This document shows positions 52,598 to 61,911 of a stretch of DNA of 64,000 bases, piece by piece (the stretch's first letter is position 1; each line of letters opens with the position of its first letter). The notes under the pieces were generated by a model, which saw only the letters and a list, made by a program, of their open reading frames with translations, did no database searches and had not been told where the DNA came from. Source of the DNA: Deinococcus cellulosilyticus NBRC 106333 = KACC 11606 (GTDB taxonomy: Bacteria; Deinococcota; Deinococci; Deinococcales; Deinococcaceae); assembly GCF_007990775.1 (NCBI RefSeq), contig NZ_BJXB01000008.1, positions 62,001 through 126,000 of the forward strand, written 5' to 3'. Both the position numbers and the translations under genes were made by a program.

Positions 52598-52651
52598 GCG
52601 GTAACGTTCCAAAACGTTGCCGCTTGAAACCTGCCCTCCAAGGCAGGTTTT
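52597..52651 (+). promoter_or_regulatory. asd attenuator hairpins
   Basis: First hairpin GCGGTAACGTT/AACGTTGCCGC (52598-52608, 52613-52623; 11 bp, one G-U). Second, terminator-like: AAACCTGCC/GGCAGGTTT (52627-52635, 52642-52650), then TTCGATTTG. GGCGGT (52597-52602) can pair with ACCTGCC (52629-52635, one bulge) as antiterminator when a ribosome waits at the Thr codons. The antiterminator is short, so the exact mechanism is uncertain. Confidence 0.65.
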
Positions 52652-52697
52652 CGATTTGAAGAGACCGGTGAAACACAGGTGCGGCCCGGGAGGTTTT

Positions 52698-53723
<1,026 letters not shown>

Positions 53724-53760
53724 GACAACACACCCATTTGTAGCTTTCGCTTTTAAACCT

Positions 53761-53801
53761 CACCTCCCTTTCCCTTACCTTGGGAAGCGGAGGTGTTTTT
53801 T
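53761..53801 (+). terminator. asd terminator overlapping the next gene's ribosome site
   Basis: CACCTCC (53761-53767) pairs with GGAGGTG (53789-53795), with an inner TTTCCC/GGGAAG stem, then T6. GGAGG in the 3' arm is also the best SD for ATG 53803. Confidence 0.88.
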
Positions 53802-53802
53802 G

Positions 53803-54909
53803 ATGGGCAGGAACTCACTCGTGCTGGGAATGGTTTTGCTGGCATCCTGCAGTTTTGCAGCAAGCAACCTCAAACTTCAGAAGGTCATTGATGGCCTCAA
53901 CAATCCGCTGGGCATCACCAGCGCCATGGACGGCAGCAACCGCCTGTTTGTGGTGCAGCAGGTGGGCCTGATTCGCATTGTCAAGAATGGCAAGCTGGTT
54001 TCAGAGCCCTTCCTGGACATCCGTTCCCTGACCCGTGCAGGCGGAGAGCAGGGGCTGCTGGGGCTGGCTTTTGCTCCCGATTATGAAAAATCAGGCTTCT
54101 TTTTTGTCAATTACACGGATCGCAATGGGAACACCCAGGTGGTGCGCTACAAGGTCAGCAAGAACCCTGATGTCGCAGATGCCAAAAGCGCCCAGAAAGT
54201 CATCAGCGTGGATCAGCCTTACGCCAACCACAACGGTGGGCACCTGGCTTTCGGCAAGGATGGTTACCTGTACATCGGTCTGGGAGATGGAGGCTCTGGA
54301 GGAGATCCTCAGAACCACGGCCAGAACCTGAACTCCTTGCTGGGGAAAATGCTGCGTCTGGATGTGAGTGCCCTGCCCTACAAGATTCCAAAGGACAATC
54401 CCTTTGTGGGCAAGGACGGCAAGGATGAAATCTGGGCCTATGGCCTGAGGAACCCCTGGAGATACAGCTTTGACCGCCAGACCGGGGACCTGTGGATCGC
54501 AGATGTGGGTCAGAATGCCCTGGAAGAGGTGAATGTCCAGAAAGCCAGTTCCAAAGGGGGCGAAAATTACGGCTGGAGGCTGATGGAAGGCACCCGCTGC
54601 TACAACCCCTCGGACAATTGTGACCGGGGGAATCTGGTCAAGCCTGTCCATGAGTACCCCCGTTCTGAAGGGGTGTCCATCACGGGTGGGGTGGTGTACC
54701 GGGGCAAGGCCATCGCTGACCTGAAAGGCACCTACCTGTTTGGCGACTTTGGCACCGGGAAGCTGTGGGGCCTGACCCTGAATGGCAGCAAGGCCAGCAA
54801 CAAGCTGCTGCTGGACACCGGAATGCAGATCAGCAGTTTCGGTGAGGATGAGGCAGGTGAGGTCTACATCACCGATTACAGCGGCACCCTCTACAAACTG
54901 ACCGATTGA
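53803..54909 (+). CDS. Secreted PQQ-type sugar (glucose/sorbosone) dehydrogenase
   Basis: 368 residues, signal peptide to about SFAAS. Six-bladed beta-propeller of the GSDH family: LAFAPDYEKSGFFFVNYTD, NHNGGHLAFGKDGYLYIGLGDGGSGGDPQNHGQN (histidine and calcium/PQQ region), WAYGLRNPWRYSFDR, WIADVGQNALEEVN and ENYGWRLMEG. Probably a periplasmic aldose or hexose-dehydrogenase using PQQ; PQQ genes are not in the window. The translation start lies 2 nt after the asd terminator T-run. Confidence 0.88.
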   Translation: MGRNSLVLGMVLLASCSFAASNLKLQKVIDGLNNPLGITSAMDGSNRLFVVQQVGLIRIVKNGKLVSEPFLDIRSLTRAGGEQGLLGLAFAPDYEKSGFFFVNYTDRNGNTQVVRYKVSKNPDVADAKSAQKVISVDQPYANHNGGHLAFGKDGYLYIGLGDGGSGGDPQNHGQNLNSLLGKMLRLDVSALPYKIPKDNPFVGKDGKDEIWAYGLRNPWRYSFDRQTGDLWIADVGQNALEEVNVQKASSKGGENYGWRLMEGTRCYNPSDNCDRGNLVKPVHEYPRSEGVSITGGVVYRGKAIADLKGTYLFGDFGTGKLWGLTLNGSKASNKLLLDTGMQISSFGEDEAGEVYITDYSGTLYKLTD

Positions 54910-54910
54910 T

Positions 54911-55234
54911 CTACCGGGTGCTCTCCGCAATCCAGCGGAGGTACTTTTCCTGACCCTCTTTGATGTCCAGAGCAATGACTTCCGGGGTGTCGTAAGGGTG
55001 GAGTTCAAGAATGCGCTGCTCCAGGGCAGCGTATTTTTCTGTGGTGGTTTTGATCAGCATCAGAATTTCACTGTCCTGATGGATCTCTCCCTGCCAGTGG
55101 TACAGGCTCAGGATCTGGGGGATGAGGTTGACGCAGGCACAGTGTTTCTCTTGCAAGAGGGTGTGGGCGAGGGTGCGGGCACCCTCCAGATCGGGAGCCG
55201 TCACCAGAACCATCTGAAATGCAGGGTTCGCCAT
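54911..55234 (-). CDS. cutA: Divalent-cation tolerance protein CutA
   Basis: 107 residues. Trimeric PII-like fold: VLVTAPDLEGARTLAHTLLQEKHCACVNLIP, SLYHWQGEIHQDSEILMLIKTT and HPYDTPEVIALDI are the CutA1 hallmarks. Named for copper tolerance, but the exact role is unclear. TATACT lies 6 nt before the ATG (leaderless layout). Convergent with the sugar dehydrogenase, one base apart. Confidence 0.93.
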   Translation of the reverse strand: MANPAFQMVLVTAPDLEGARTLAHTLLQEKHCACVNLIPQILSLYHWQGEIHQDSEILMLIKTTTEKYAALEQRILELHPYDTPEVIALDIKEGQEKYLRWIAESTR

Positions 55235-55252
55235 GCCATCAGTATAAAAGCA

Positions 55253-55291
55253 TTGACAGTATCCCTAGTTTTTCTATATAGTCAAACTATA
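55253..55291 (+). promoter_or_regulatory. Promoter and PadR-type operator
   Basis: TTGACA (55253-55258), 16-nt spacer, TATATA (55275-55280). TATAGT-CAA-ACTATA (55277-55291), a perfect 15-bp inverted repeat, covers the -10 and the start site, fitting autorepression by the PadR protein encoded next. Confidence 0.7.
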
Positions 55292-55303
55292 AAGGAGGCA
55301 ATG

Positions 55304-55630
55304 ATGAGCCAACACATGCTCAAGGGGCATCTGGACATGATCCTGCTGTCGATCATTGAACCTGAACCCACCTACGGCCTGCGCATCATTCAGGAAGCCC
55401 AGTTGCGCACCGAGGGGTACTTTGATTTCAAAGAAGGCAGCCTCTACCCTGCCCTGCACCGTCTGGTGGAACAGGGCTTCCTGAGCACCGAAATGCGGCC
55501 TTCCAGCACTGGAGGGGCACCCAGAAAGTACTACTGCATCACCGAAAGCGGCAAAAAAGAGCTGGTCCAGAAACGCGAGGAATGGAAAACCTTCTCCCGG
55601 GCCGTCAACAACCTGGGGGGCATCGGATGA
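55304..55630 (+). CDS. PadR-family transcriptional regulator
   Basis: 108 residues from ATG 55304 (AGGAGG 5 nt upstream). PadR winged helix: LKGHLDMILLSIIEPEPTYGLRIIQEA, EGSLYPALHRLVEQGFLS (recognition helix), GGAPRKYYCITESGKKEL (wing). Lacks the long C-terminal dimer domain, so subfamily 2. Overlaps the next gene by 4 bp; such PadR genes commonly control the membrane protein encoded just downstream. Confidence 0.93.
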   Translation: MSQHMLKGHLDMILLSIIEPEPTYGLRIIQEAQLRTEGYFDFKEGSLYPALHRLVEQGFLSTEMRPSSTGGAPRKYYCITESGKKELVQKREEWKTFSRAVNNLGGIG

Positions 55631-56673
55631 GAGAATTGCAGCGTTATCTGCAGCAGGCCACCAGAGGGCTGCCTGCACACCAGAAACAGGACCTGTGGCA
55701 GGAACTGGAGGCGGACATCCTGGAACGGGTCGGGCACCTCAGAAGTTTTGGCCTGACCGAGCAGGAAGCCCTCCAGAAGACCCTGGCCCAGTTCGGTGCA
55801 GCCCACAGCATTCAGCAAGGCATGCATCAGGTGTACACCGTTCCCAGAGTGACGCGCTGGTTTGCTGGCCTGATGGCAACAGGCAGCCTGGTTGTGCTCA
55901 GTTCTGCTGCCGCCACCACCACCATTGCCACCCATGCCTTTGGCTGGACCTATCTGTATGCAGCCCTGGATGATCTGAAACAGCAACTGACCGAACAGCA
56001 GGTGAAGGTGGAACAGAGCCAGAGTGCCCTGAATCTGGTCCTTCCTGCTGGACAGCAGGTGTCTTTGCCCCTCACGGAGTTCAACCACCAGGACAACCAT
56101 CTGGTTCTGAACAATCTGCTGGATGCTGCCCTGCGGGCCAACCTGAACATCTCGGTGACAGGCTGGGAGACCCTGAATGTCCAGCTTGAGCAGGTGAAGT
56201 TGACCCTGAGTGCCCCGATCAAAGCCACCCGGACTTACCGCCTGTGGGAAGGAGAACAGCAGAGCAACTTCAAAAGCTGGTATCAGGAAGCTGCGCGTGG
56301 ATGGTTCGAATATGGCCTCTACAAGAAAGATGCTGCCCTGGCAAAATCCACCCCACTTCTGACCGCAGACAGCACCCTGAAAGGCCACAATCCTGCCCTG
56401 GCAAACCAGATTGTTGCTGCTGCCGTTTACCGGGAGGGCCATGAGGTCTACACCGACGCCACAAAAGTGGACGCCCAGGGCAATTACACCCTGAAGGTCC
56501 CCTCTGGCACCTACCGGATGCTCCCCAGACGGGCAGATGTGCAGAACAACACCCTGGGACTGATGGTGTTTTCTGGGAAATACACTTCTGGTGCCAGCAA
56601 GCCATTCACCATCATCCCCACCCAGCAAAAACAGCTCAAAGTTCAGGCCCGGCAGACCGTGCAGGTCAAGTGA
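55627..56673 (+). CDS. Permease-prefix-domain membrane protein coupled to PadR
   Basis: 348 residues. N-terminal helical prefix (MRELQRYLQQATRGLPAHQKQDLWQELEADILERV ... EALQKTLAQFG) is the permease prefix domain 1 typical of genes following PadR. One membrane helix at about 75-105, then a large extracytoplasmic part that looks beta-rich at the end. Function unknown. Confidence 0.82.
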   Translation: MRELQRYLQQATRGLPAHQKQDLWQELEADILERVGHLRSFGLTEQEALQKTLAQFGAAHSIQQGMHQVYTVPRVTRWFAGLMATGSLVVLSSAAATTTIATHAFGWTYLYAALDDLKQQLTEQQVKVEQSQSALNLVLPAGQQVSLPLTEFNHQDNHLVLNNLLDAALRANLNISVTGWETLNVQLEQVKLTLSAPIKATRTYRLWEGEQQSNFKSWYQEAARGWFEYGLYKKDAALAKSTPLLTADSTLKGHNPALANQIVAAAVYREGHEVYTDATKVDAQGNYTLKVPSGTYRMLPRRADVQNNTLGLMVFSGKYTSGASKPFTIIPTQQKQLKVQARQTVQVK

Positions 56674-56679
56674 TGCTGT

Positions 56680-57351
56680 TCACCCCACCTCGCGCCCGAG
56701 TTGTTCCAGAAACTGGCGCATCACCCCCACCCGCTTCTCGGCTTCCTCTCTGGCAGCCTGAGTGTGCATCTGGGACGGGAGTTTGAAGAGTTTCACAAAG
56801 AAGTGGTCGATGGTGTAGGTCAGGTCATCGTGCATTCGACTTTCACCAAAAGGGTCCTGTGGGTGGTACAGGGCACGTCCCATGCTGCCCCCGAGCATCA
56901 GGCAACGGGCGATCCCAATGGACCCGAGGGCATCCAGGCGATCCGCGTCCTGCACGATTTTTGCTTCCAGGGTTTCGGGCGGGATGCCTGCTGAAAAGCT
57001 GTGGGTCAGAATGGCGTGGTGAATGGCATCCAGATGCTGCTCTGGATAGCCACCTGATTCGAGGAACACCTTTGCAGCATCTGCAGCAAGTCTGGAGGCC
57101 TGCTTCCTGAGGGGGGAATCCTTGGGGACGATCACGCAGTCATGCAACCATGCGGCAGGCAGGACCACATTGAGCTCAGCGTTTTCCTGCAGGGCAATGC
57201 GTCTGGCACTGAGCACCACACGCTGGATGTGCTCCAGATCATGGCCTGCATCAAAGCTGGCGTGCGCCAGCAGGTGGCTTTTGAATCGCTCTTCCCATGC
57301 ATGCAAATTCAGGGCGGGCTGTACGGACATGTTTTGCAGTATACGGGACAT
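56680..57351 (-). CDS. HD-domain phosphohydrolase (YedJ-like)
   Basis: 223 residues from ATG 57351, which shares a base with the upstream stop (TGATG); GAGG is 7 nt upstream. HD metal site: GHDLEHIQRV, AAWLHDCVIVP, and DADRLDALGSIGIARCL. Small HD hydrolase of unknown nucleotide or metabolite substrate. Co-transcribed with the AdoHcyase-like gene. Confidence 0.9.
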   Translation of the reverse strand: MSRILQNMSVQPALNLHAWEERFKSHLLAHASFDAGHDLEHIQRVVLSARRIALQENAELNVVLPAAWLHDCVIVPKDSPLRKQASRLAADAAKVFLESGGYPEQHLDAIHHAILTHSFSAGIPPETLEAKIVQDADRLDALGSIGIARCLMLGGSMGRALYHPQDPFGESRMHDDLTYTIDHFFVKLFKLPSQMHTQAAREEAEKRVGVMRQFLEQLGREVG

Positions 57352-58514
57352 CACAGGACCTCTCTGGTGCGGGCAGGCTGGGCACTGCCAAAATAGGCTT
57401 CAAACAGTTCTGCATTGCGCATCTCGGTTTCCCGGTCCAGATGACCCACAAAACCGGTGGCCCTCTCCCCTTGCAGCAAGGTCTGCACGCCCGACAGGAT
57501 CGCGGCCTGCACCAGATAGATGTAGGGTCCCACCTCTGCCCCGTGAATGAAGTTGACAGCATTCCCGTGGTTGCCGAGGTGCAGGGTGCGGTCCCCAAAT
57601 CTGGCCCGGCTGAATTCCCCATCCCGCAGGATGCTGTCGCAGCGCACAAAGAGCCCGGGATCGAGTTCATCGTCTGCAGAAGTCACAGAGAAGGCATACA
57701 CATGGGGCTTGAAGTGTGGGGTATCCTGCACAGTGAGGGCCTGGTTTCCTGTGGCACAGAAAAAAATGTCCGAGGCGGCCAGCAGGTCTGCTCTGGGACG
57801 CACCCGGTAATTGATGCACTGGGCATAAATCCGCTGATTCGGGTCGATGTCCCACACGTACACGTCGTACCCTCTGGCCCGCAGGTTGTGGGCAATGCTC
57901 TGTCCGATTTTGCCAAACCCGAACACCGTGATCACCTGATCGGCAAACAGCAGGCCTTCTTGTCTGAGCAGGGCCTCCGCAGAGAACACGATGGATTTCC
58001 CGACGTTCCAGTCCTCGGTGCGCTTGGCCAGACTGCGGGCCACCGACACGCAGGGAACGGTCAGGGGCACCACCGACTCGTATTTCTGGTGGCCGTTTTC
58101 GGTGTCCTCCACCACCCCAATGAAGCGGTCCCCGAAGTGATGCTTCAGGTCGTGCACCACCTGATGAAAATATCCCCCGATGTCAATGATCATGAAGCGT
58201 CCTGTGGGCCGCAGACGCTGAATGAACTGGATCACCTGATCGCTGTCCGAGGTGAACGCCCGGTCCAGAAAGTACAGTGGGTACTGGCTCTGGATCTGCG
58301 GCAGGTGCTGGTCGCTGATGCTGCGCGGCTTGGGAATCACCGCCAGAATCTCCCCCAGTTTTTCCAGGGCTTTCAGGAAGGGGGGCATGCTCCTGAGGAC
58401 ATGCCCAACCACAATGAAACCCACACCTGCATCGGGCGTGGGTTCAAGCACCTTGCTGAAGAACTGGCGGGCTTTCTCGGGTTCGATCTGGCGTCTGTCT
58501 GAGGGGGTCAGCAT
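57351..58514 (-). CDS. AdoHcyase-like NAD-binding protein, unknown
   Basis: 387 residues. The central Rossmann part (ITVFGFGKIGQSIAHNLRARGYDVYVWDIDP ... ADLLAASDIFFCATGNQALT) matches the NAD domain of S-adenosylhomocysteinase, and GDRTLHLGNHGNAVNFIHG resembles its C-terminal region. The first 170 residues (VGFIVVGHVLRSMPPFLKALEKLG ...) do not show the usual AdoHcyase substrate motifs. Probably a divergent family member of unknown substrate. Coupled to an HD hydrolase. Confidence 0.7.
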   Translation of the reverse strand: MLTPSDRRQIEPEKARQFFSKVLEPTPDAGVGFIVVGHVLRSMPPFLKALEKLGEILAVIPKPRSISDQHLPQIQSQYPLYFLDRAFTSDSDQVIQFIQRLRPTGRFMIIDIGGYFHQVVHDLKHHFGDRFIGVVEDTENGHQKYESVVPLTVPCVSVARSLAKRTEDWNVGKSIVFSAEALLRQEGLLFADQVITVFGFGKIGQSIAHNLRARGYDVYVWDIDPNQRIYAQCINYRVRPRADLLAASDIFFCATGNQALTVQDTPHFKPHVYAFSVTSADDELDPGLFVRCDSILRDGEFSRARFGDRTLHLGNHGNAVNFIHGAEVGPYIYLVQAAILSGVQTLLQGERATGFVGHLDRETEMRNAELFEAYFGSAQPARTREVL

Positions 58515-58661
58515 GGGGACTCTCCTTGTTTACATGCGGGAGTGGGGCTTGACGTCTGCTTGTCGAGGGAGTCGGGAAATTTCTGTGACAGGACAGAAAA
58601 AACAGCCAGCTCTTTCAGCTGCTGTTCATCCATGTTCGGAGATTCCTGTACAGATAAAAAC

Positions 58662-58695
58662 GGAATAACCCCTAGGCGAACCTAAGGGTTATTCC
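58662..58695 (-). terminator. Terminator of the DUF3187 gene
   Basis: GGAATAACCC/GGGTTATTCC with TAGG/CCTA inside, 14 of 15 pairs, loop CGAA; GTTTTTATC follows on the minus strand. Confidence 0.85.
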
Positions 58696-58722
58696 TATGT
58701 CGTCTTCACCTCTCCAGAGGCT

Positions 58723-59619
58723 TCAGGGACAGGACCACTCCTGCGTTGTGGAGAGGGTCACATCAGGCAGTGCAGGGGTCAGGTCTTCCTGAAAACCCAC
58801 ATCTGCAAACACAAAACGCAGAGACCACGTGGGGTCCGCAAAAGTGCCCCCATTTCTGAATGGGCTGGTTCGCACCTCGGTCTCAATTCGCACGGGCAGG
58901 TTCCAGGGCAGATTCGACCAGGCCTTCAGACCATACTGGGGTTGCAATTCCAGAGGGGAAACCTCGGTGGCACGGGCATTCCACACCCATCCCACCTGCC
59001 CCATCAATCCTGCTCCGGCTGTACCGTAGCCCACCTGAACGCTGCTCTTCCATGCGCCTGCCCCAATGAACTGCTCCTTGCGCCCAAGAGGGACGCCCAG
59101 GGTGGCTTTCACAAAGAAATCATCCAGGGGATAAGCCCAGCTCAGGGTCGCATCCCCCAGCCCAAAAGCAGGCTGATCGTACACCCGCTCTTCTCCACTG
59201 CTCAGGCGGTAGAACGAGAGGGCACGCCCACGCTCAGGGTTGACAATGCGGTTCATGCGAATGATCTGGTGGTAGACGTCCAGAGGGGCATCCAGCACCC
59301 CACCCCACACGTAGGTGAGCGGCACAGAGACCCCAAACTCACCCACAGACGTTGAGGTCCGGAAGGTGGGTTCCAGCTTCCAGACTTCTGCATCAATGCC
59401 CATGTCTCCCCAGTCTCCCTTGTTGAAAGACTGCTCATTGGCAATGCTGAAATTCAATCCCAGTCTGCAGCCTTCAGAGAGAGGCAACTGCCCAAAAGGA
59501 GACAGCACCGAACTGTGAATCAGGCTGTTGGACTCAGGCATCAGAAGCTGGGCCAGGGACCCACTTGTGGTCATCAGCAGGATGCAGAGGAGGCGTTTCA
59601 CAAGACAACATTCTGGCAT
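58723..59619 (-). CDS. DUF3187 outer-membrane beta-barrel protein
   Basis: 298 residues from ATG 59619; GGAGGGG 9 nt upstream lies within the cpdB terminator. N-terminal hydrophobic export signal (LLCILLMTTSGSLA). Alternating amphipathic strands throughout, with the DUF3187 marks LGLNFSIANEQSF and FVKATLGVPLGRKEQFIGAG, and an aromatic-rich end. Likely an outer-membrane barrel; function unknown. Confidence 0.82.
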   Translation of the reverse strand: MPECCLVKRLLCILLMTTSGSLAQLLMPESNSLIHSSVLSPFGQLPLSEGCRLGLNFSIANEQSFNKGDWGDMGIDAEVWKLEPTFRTSTSVGEFGVSVPLTYVWGGVLDAPLDVYHQIIRMNRIVNPERGRALSFYRLSSGEERVYDQPAFGLGDATLSWAYPLDDFFVKATLGVPLGRKEQFIGAGAWKSSVQVGYGTAGAGLMGQVGWVWNARATEVSPLELQPQYGLKAWSNLPWNLPVRIETEVRTSPFRNGGTFADPTWSLRFVFADVGFQEDLTPALPDVTLSTTQEWSCP

Positions 59620-59625
59620 GAAAAG

Positions 59626-59649
59626 CCCCTCCAGTGTTGTCTGGAGGGG
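59626..59649 (-). terminator. cpdB terminator overlapping the next gene's ribosome site
   Basis: CCCCTCCAG/CTGGAGGGG, perfect 9-bp stem, loop of 6, then CTTTTC on the minus strand; GGAGGGG of the 3' arm doubles as SD for ATG 59619. Confidence 0.85.
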
Positions 59650-59665
59650 AAACGTGCTCAGAAGC

Positions 59666-61564
59666 TTACCAGCTGAGCTGGTACTGGGCAAAGCCGTCGG
59701 GAGTGGTGCCGATCTTCTTGGCGTTGGAGGGCAGGAACTTCTCAGCGTTGGGGCTGGAGAAGAACAGCACGCTCTGTCCAGGAATGGGGGTCAGTTTCCA
59801 GTTGTTGTCTGCAGTGGGATTGATCTTGCCCTGGGCCACCATGTACTGGATGATGGCTTCGCGGTTCTCATCGGGAGAGTCCAGCACAATGTTCTGTCCC
59901 TTCAGACCGGGGAAGCTGCCACCGCCACCTGCGCGGTAGTTGTTGGTGACCACAACGAATTTCTGGTTGGGGTCGATGGGCTTGCCTTCAAACATCAGGT
60001 TCTTGATGCGGTGGGCACCAGCGTTCACCACTTCACCCTTGCTGTTGTAACGGCTGGGCTGGGTCACGTCAATTTCGTAGGTCACACCGTCGATCACGTC
60101 GAAGTTGTAGGTGGGGAAGCTGGTGTCGACAAGTTCCTGGTTGGCAGGGCCTTTGGGATCAATTTGCTTGAACTGACCGGCGCTGCGCTCCAGCCATTCC
60201 TGCACTTCGGCTCCGGTGACCAGCACGCCCTTGATGGTGTTGGGGTAGATGTACAGATCGGAGATGTTCTTGATGGCGAGGGTGCCCGCAGGAATGTCGG
60301 TGTAGTAGCTGACTCCAGCACGACCACCTGCTTTGAAGGGGGCAGCAGCAGACAGCACAGGGTACTTGTCGTACTCGGTGCCCTGCAGGGCACGTTTGGC
60401 GTACCACATCTGGGCCTGGGACACGATCTGCACGCTGGGATCATCCTGCACCACAGCGAAGTAGCTGTTGATGGGGGCTTCAAGGTCAGCAACCTTGCCA
60501 CGCACGTAATCCAGGGTGTGCTGGTGGTCGTCAGCGACAGCTTCCACAATGCGGGGATCGTTGTCCACAGTGGCTTTCTTGTTGACCTTGTCAAAGATGG
60601 GGCGCAGGGTGCCCTTCTTGTCGACAATGGTCCAGCTGCCGTCTTCCTGTTTTTCGAGTTTCAGGTCCACCACGCCGAGGTTGTTGCCCCAGAATCCGGG
60701 CATCACTGCAGCGACGCCGTTCAGGGTGCCTTTGGTGACATCTGCACCGGGGTAGGTGGCGAAGGTGGCACTGGGGAACTCGGTGTGGGAGTGACCGAAG
60801 AGCACCACATCAATGCCAGGAACCTTGGTCAGGCCGGAAGTGACGTTCTCGTCCATGGCTTTGGGATCGGGATCACCAAGGCCAGAGTGGGGGATCGCCA
60901 CGATGATGTCCGCACCCTTGGCTTTCATCTCGGGAACGAACTTTCTGGCGGTCTCGATGATGTCCTGGGTGGTGACCTTGCCTTCCAGGTTGGTCTTGTC
61001 CCAGATCATGATTTGTGGGGGCACAAAACCAATCACGCCGACGCGCACCACATGGGCGTTGTTGTTCTCGTCACGCACAATCTTGGTGATGATGCGGTAG
61101 GGCTTGAAGTAGTTCTTGCCGGTGTTGGCATCATAGACGTTGGCGTTGACGTAGGGGAAGTTTGCCCCTTTCAGGGACAGCTTCAGGAAGTCGAGGCCAT
61201 AGTTGAATTCGTGGTTGCCGATGTTCCCGAGGTCGTAGTCCAGCAGGTTCATGGCCTTGTATACGGGGTGGGTTTCACCTTCCTGCAGGGGGTCCACGCG
61301 GGCCACATAGTCGCCGAGGGGGTTGCCCTGAATCAGGTCTCCGTTGTCGAACAGCAGGCTGTTTTTGACCTCTGCTCTGGCCTGGGTGATCAGGCTGGCG
61401 GTTTTGGACAGACCATACTCATCGGTGCTCTTGTCCTGGTAGTAGTCGTAGTTCAGGACGTTCACGTGAATGTCGGTGGTCTCCATGATGCGGAGGTCGA
61501 CGGTCGCAGCGTGGGCCACGCCGGTCATGATCAGCATGGCGCTGAGGAGTTTCAGGTGTTTCAT
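59666..61564 (-). CDS. cpdB: 2',3'-cyclic-nucleotide 2'-phosphodiesterase/3'-nucleotidase
   Basis: 632 residues from ATG 61564 (AAAGG upstream; ATG 61570 too close). Signal peptide ending AHA. Secreted metallophosphoesterase that turns RNA breakdown products into nucleosides. Metal sites ETTDIHVNVL, LLFDNGDLIQGNPLGDY, GNHEFNYG, PHSGLGD and LFGHSHTEFP; C-terminal nucleotide-binding domain with NNYRAGGGGSFPG. YYQDKSTDEYGLSKTASLI favours CpdB over UshA. Confidence 0.92.
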   Translation of the reverse strand: MKHLKLLSAMLIMTGVAHAATVDLRIMETTDIHVNVLNYDYYQDKSTDEYGLSKTASLITQARAEVKNSLLFDNGDLIQGNPLGDYVARVDPLQEGETHPVYKAMNLLDYDLGNIGNHEFNYGLDFLKLSLKGANFPYVNANVYDANTGKNYFKPYRIITKIVRDENNNAHVVRVGVIGFVPPQIMIWDKTNLEGKVTTQDIIETARKFVPEMKAKGADIIVAIPHSGLGDPDPKAMDENVTSGLTKVPGIDVVLFGHSHTEFPSATFATYPGADVTKGTLNGVAAVMPGFWGNNLGVVDLKLEKQEDGSWTIVDKKGTLRPIFDKVNKKATVDNDPRIVEAVADDHQHTLDYVRGKVADLEAPINSYFAVVQDDPSVQIVSQAQMWYAKRALQGTEYDKYPVLSAAAPFKAGGRAGVSYYTDIPAGTLAIKNISDLYIYPNTIKGVLVTGAEVQEWLERSAGQFKQIDPKGPANQELVDTSFPTYNFDVIDGVTYEIDVTQPSRYNSKGEVVNAGAHRIKNLMFEGKPIDPNQKFVVVTNNYRAGGGGSFPGLKGQNIVLDSPDENREAIIQYMVAQGKINPTADNNWKLTPIPGQSVLFFSSPNAEKFLPSNAKKIGTTPDGFAQYQLSW

Positions 61565-61570
61565 GGTCAT

Positions 61571-61911
61571 CCTTTCGGTGCACCTTATCTAGGTCACTCT
61601 TAACTTAGTTCAGCACACGCGACTATAAACGTACCATGTCAGGGGTCTGTCAATAAAGCCCCCTTTGTTGCGTGCCAGACTTTAGTCATACGTAAAACTT
61701 TTGTTCGATTTTCCTGAAAAATGAAGGGTTTCAAAGCACGGGATTTTCGGTTCACTTCAGGACATTCGCAAAGCCTCTGGTGATGCCCTGAAACACCATC
61801 CAGCACTTCTGGAGGATTTTTTTCCCCCCAATCCAGGGTGAACTGTAAGCTTTGATCTCCCAAAAAAAAGTTCTCCCCTGGACCCTCCAGAGGAGAACAA
61901 CACCAGAAACC
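61571..61911. other. Intergenic stretch upstream of cpdB
   Basis: No gene seen. Contains the lpdA terminator at 61862-61898 and, nearer cpdB, minus-strand TTGACA (near 61648) and TATAGT (near 61622) at a longer than normal spacing, so the cpdB promoter is only tentative. Rather AT-rich between 61670 and 61750. Confidence 0.5.
61862..61898 (-). terminator. lpdA terminator
   Basis: GTTCTCC/GGAGAAC with inner CTGG/CCAG; eight T follow on the minus strand. Confidence 0.9.

Noticed and set aside
52562..52697. Lysine riboswitch in front of asd
   Set aside because: The leader (about 136 nt) is too short and lacks the five-helix core; the Thr/Ile leader peptide explains it better.
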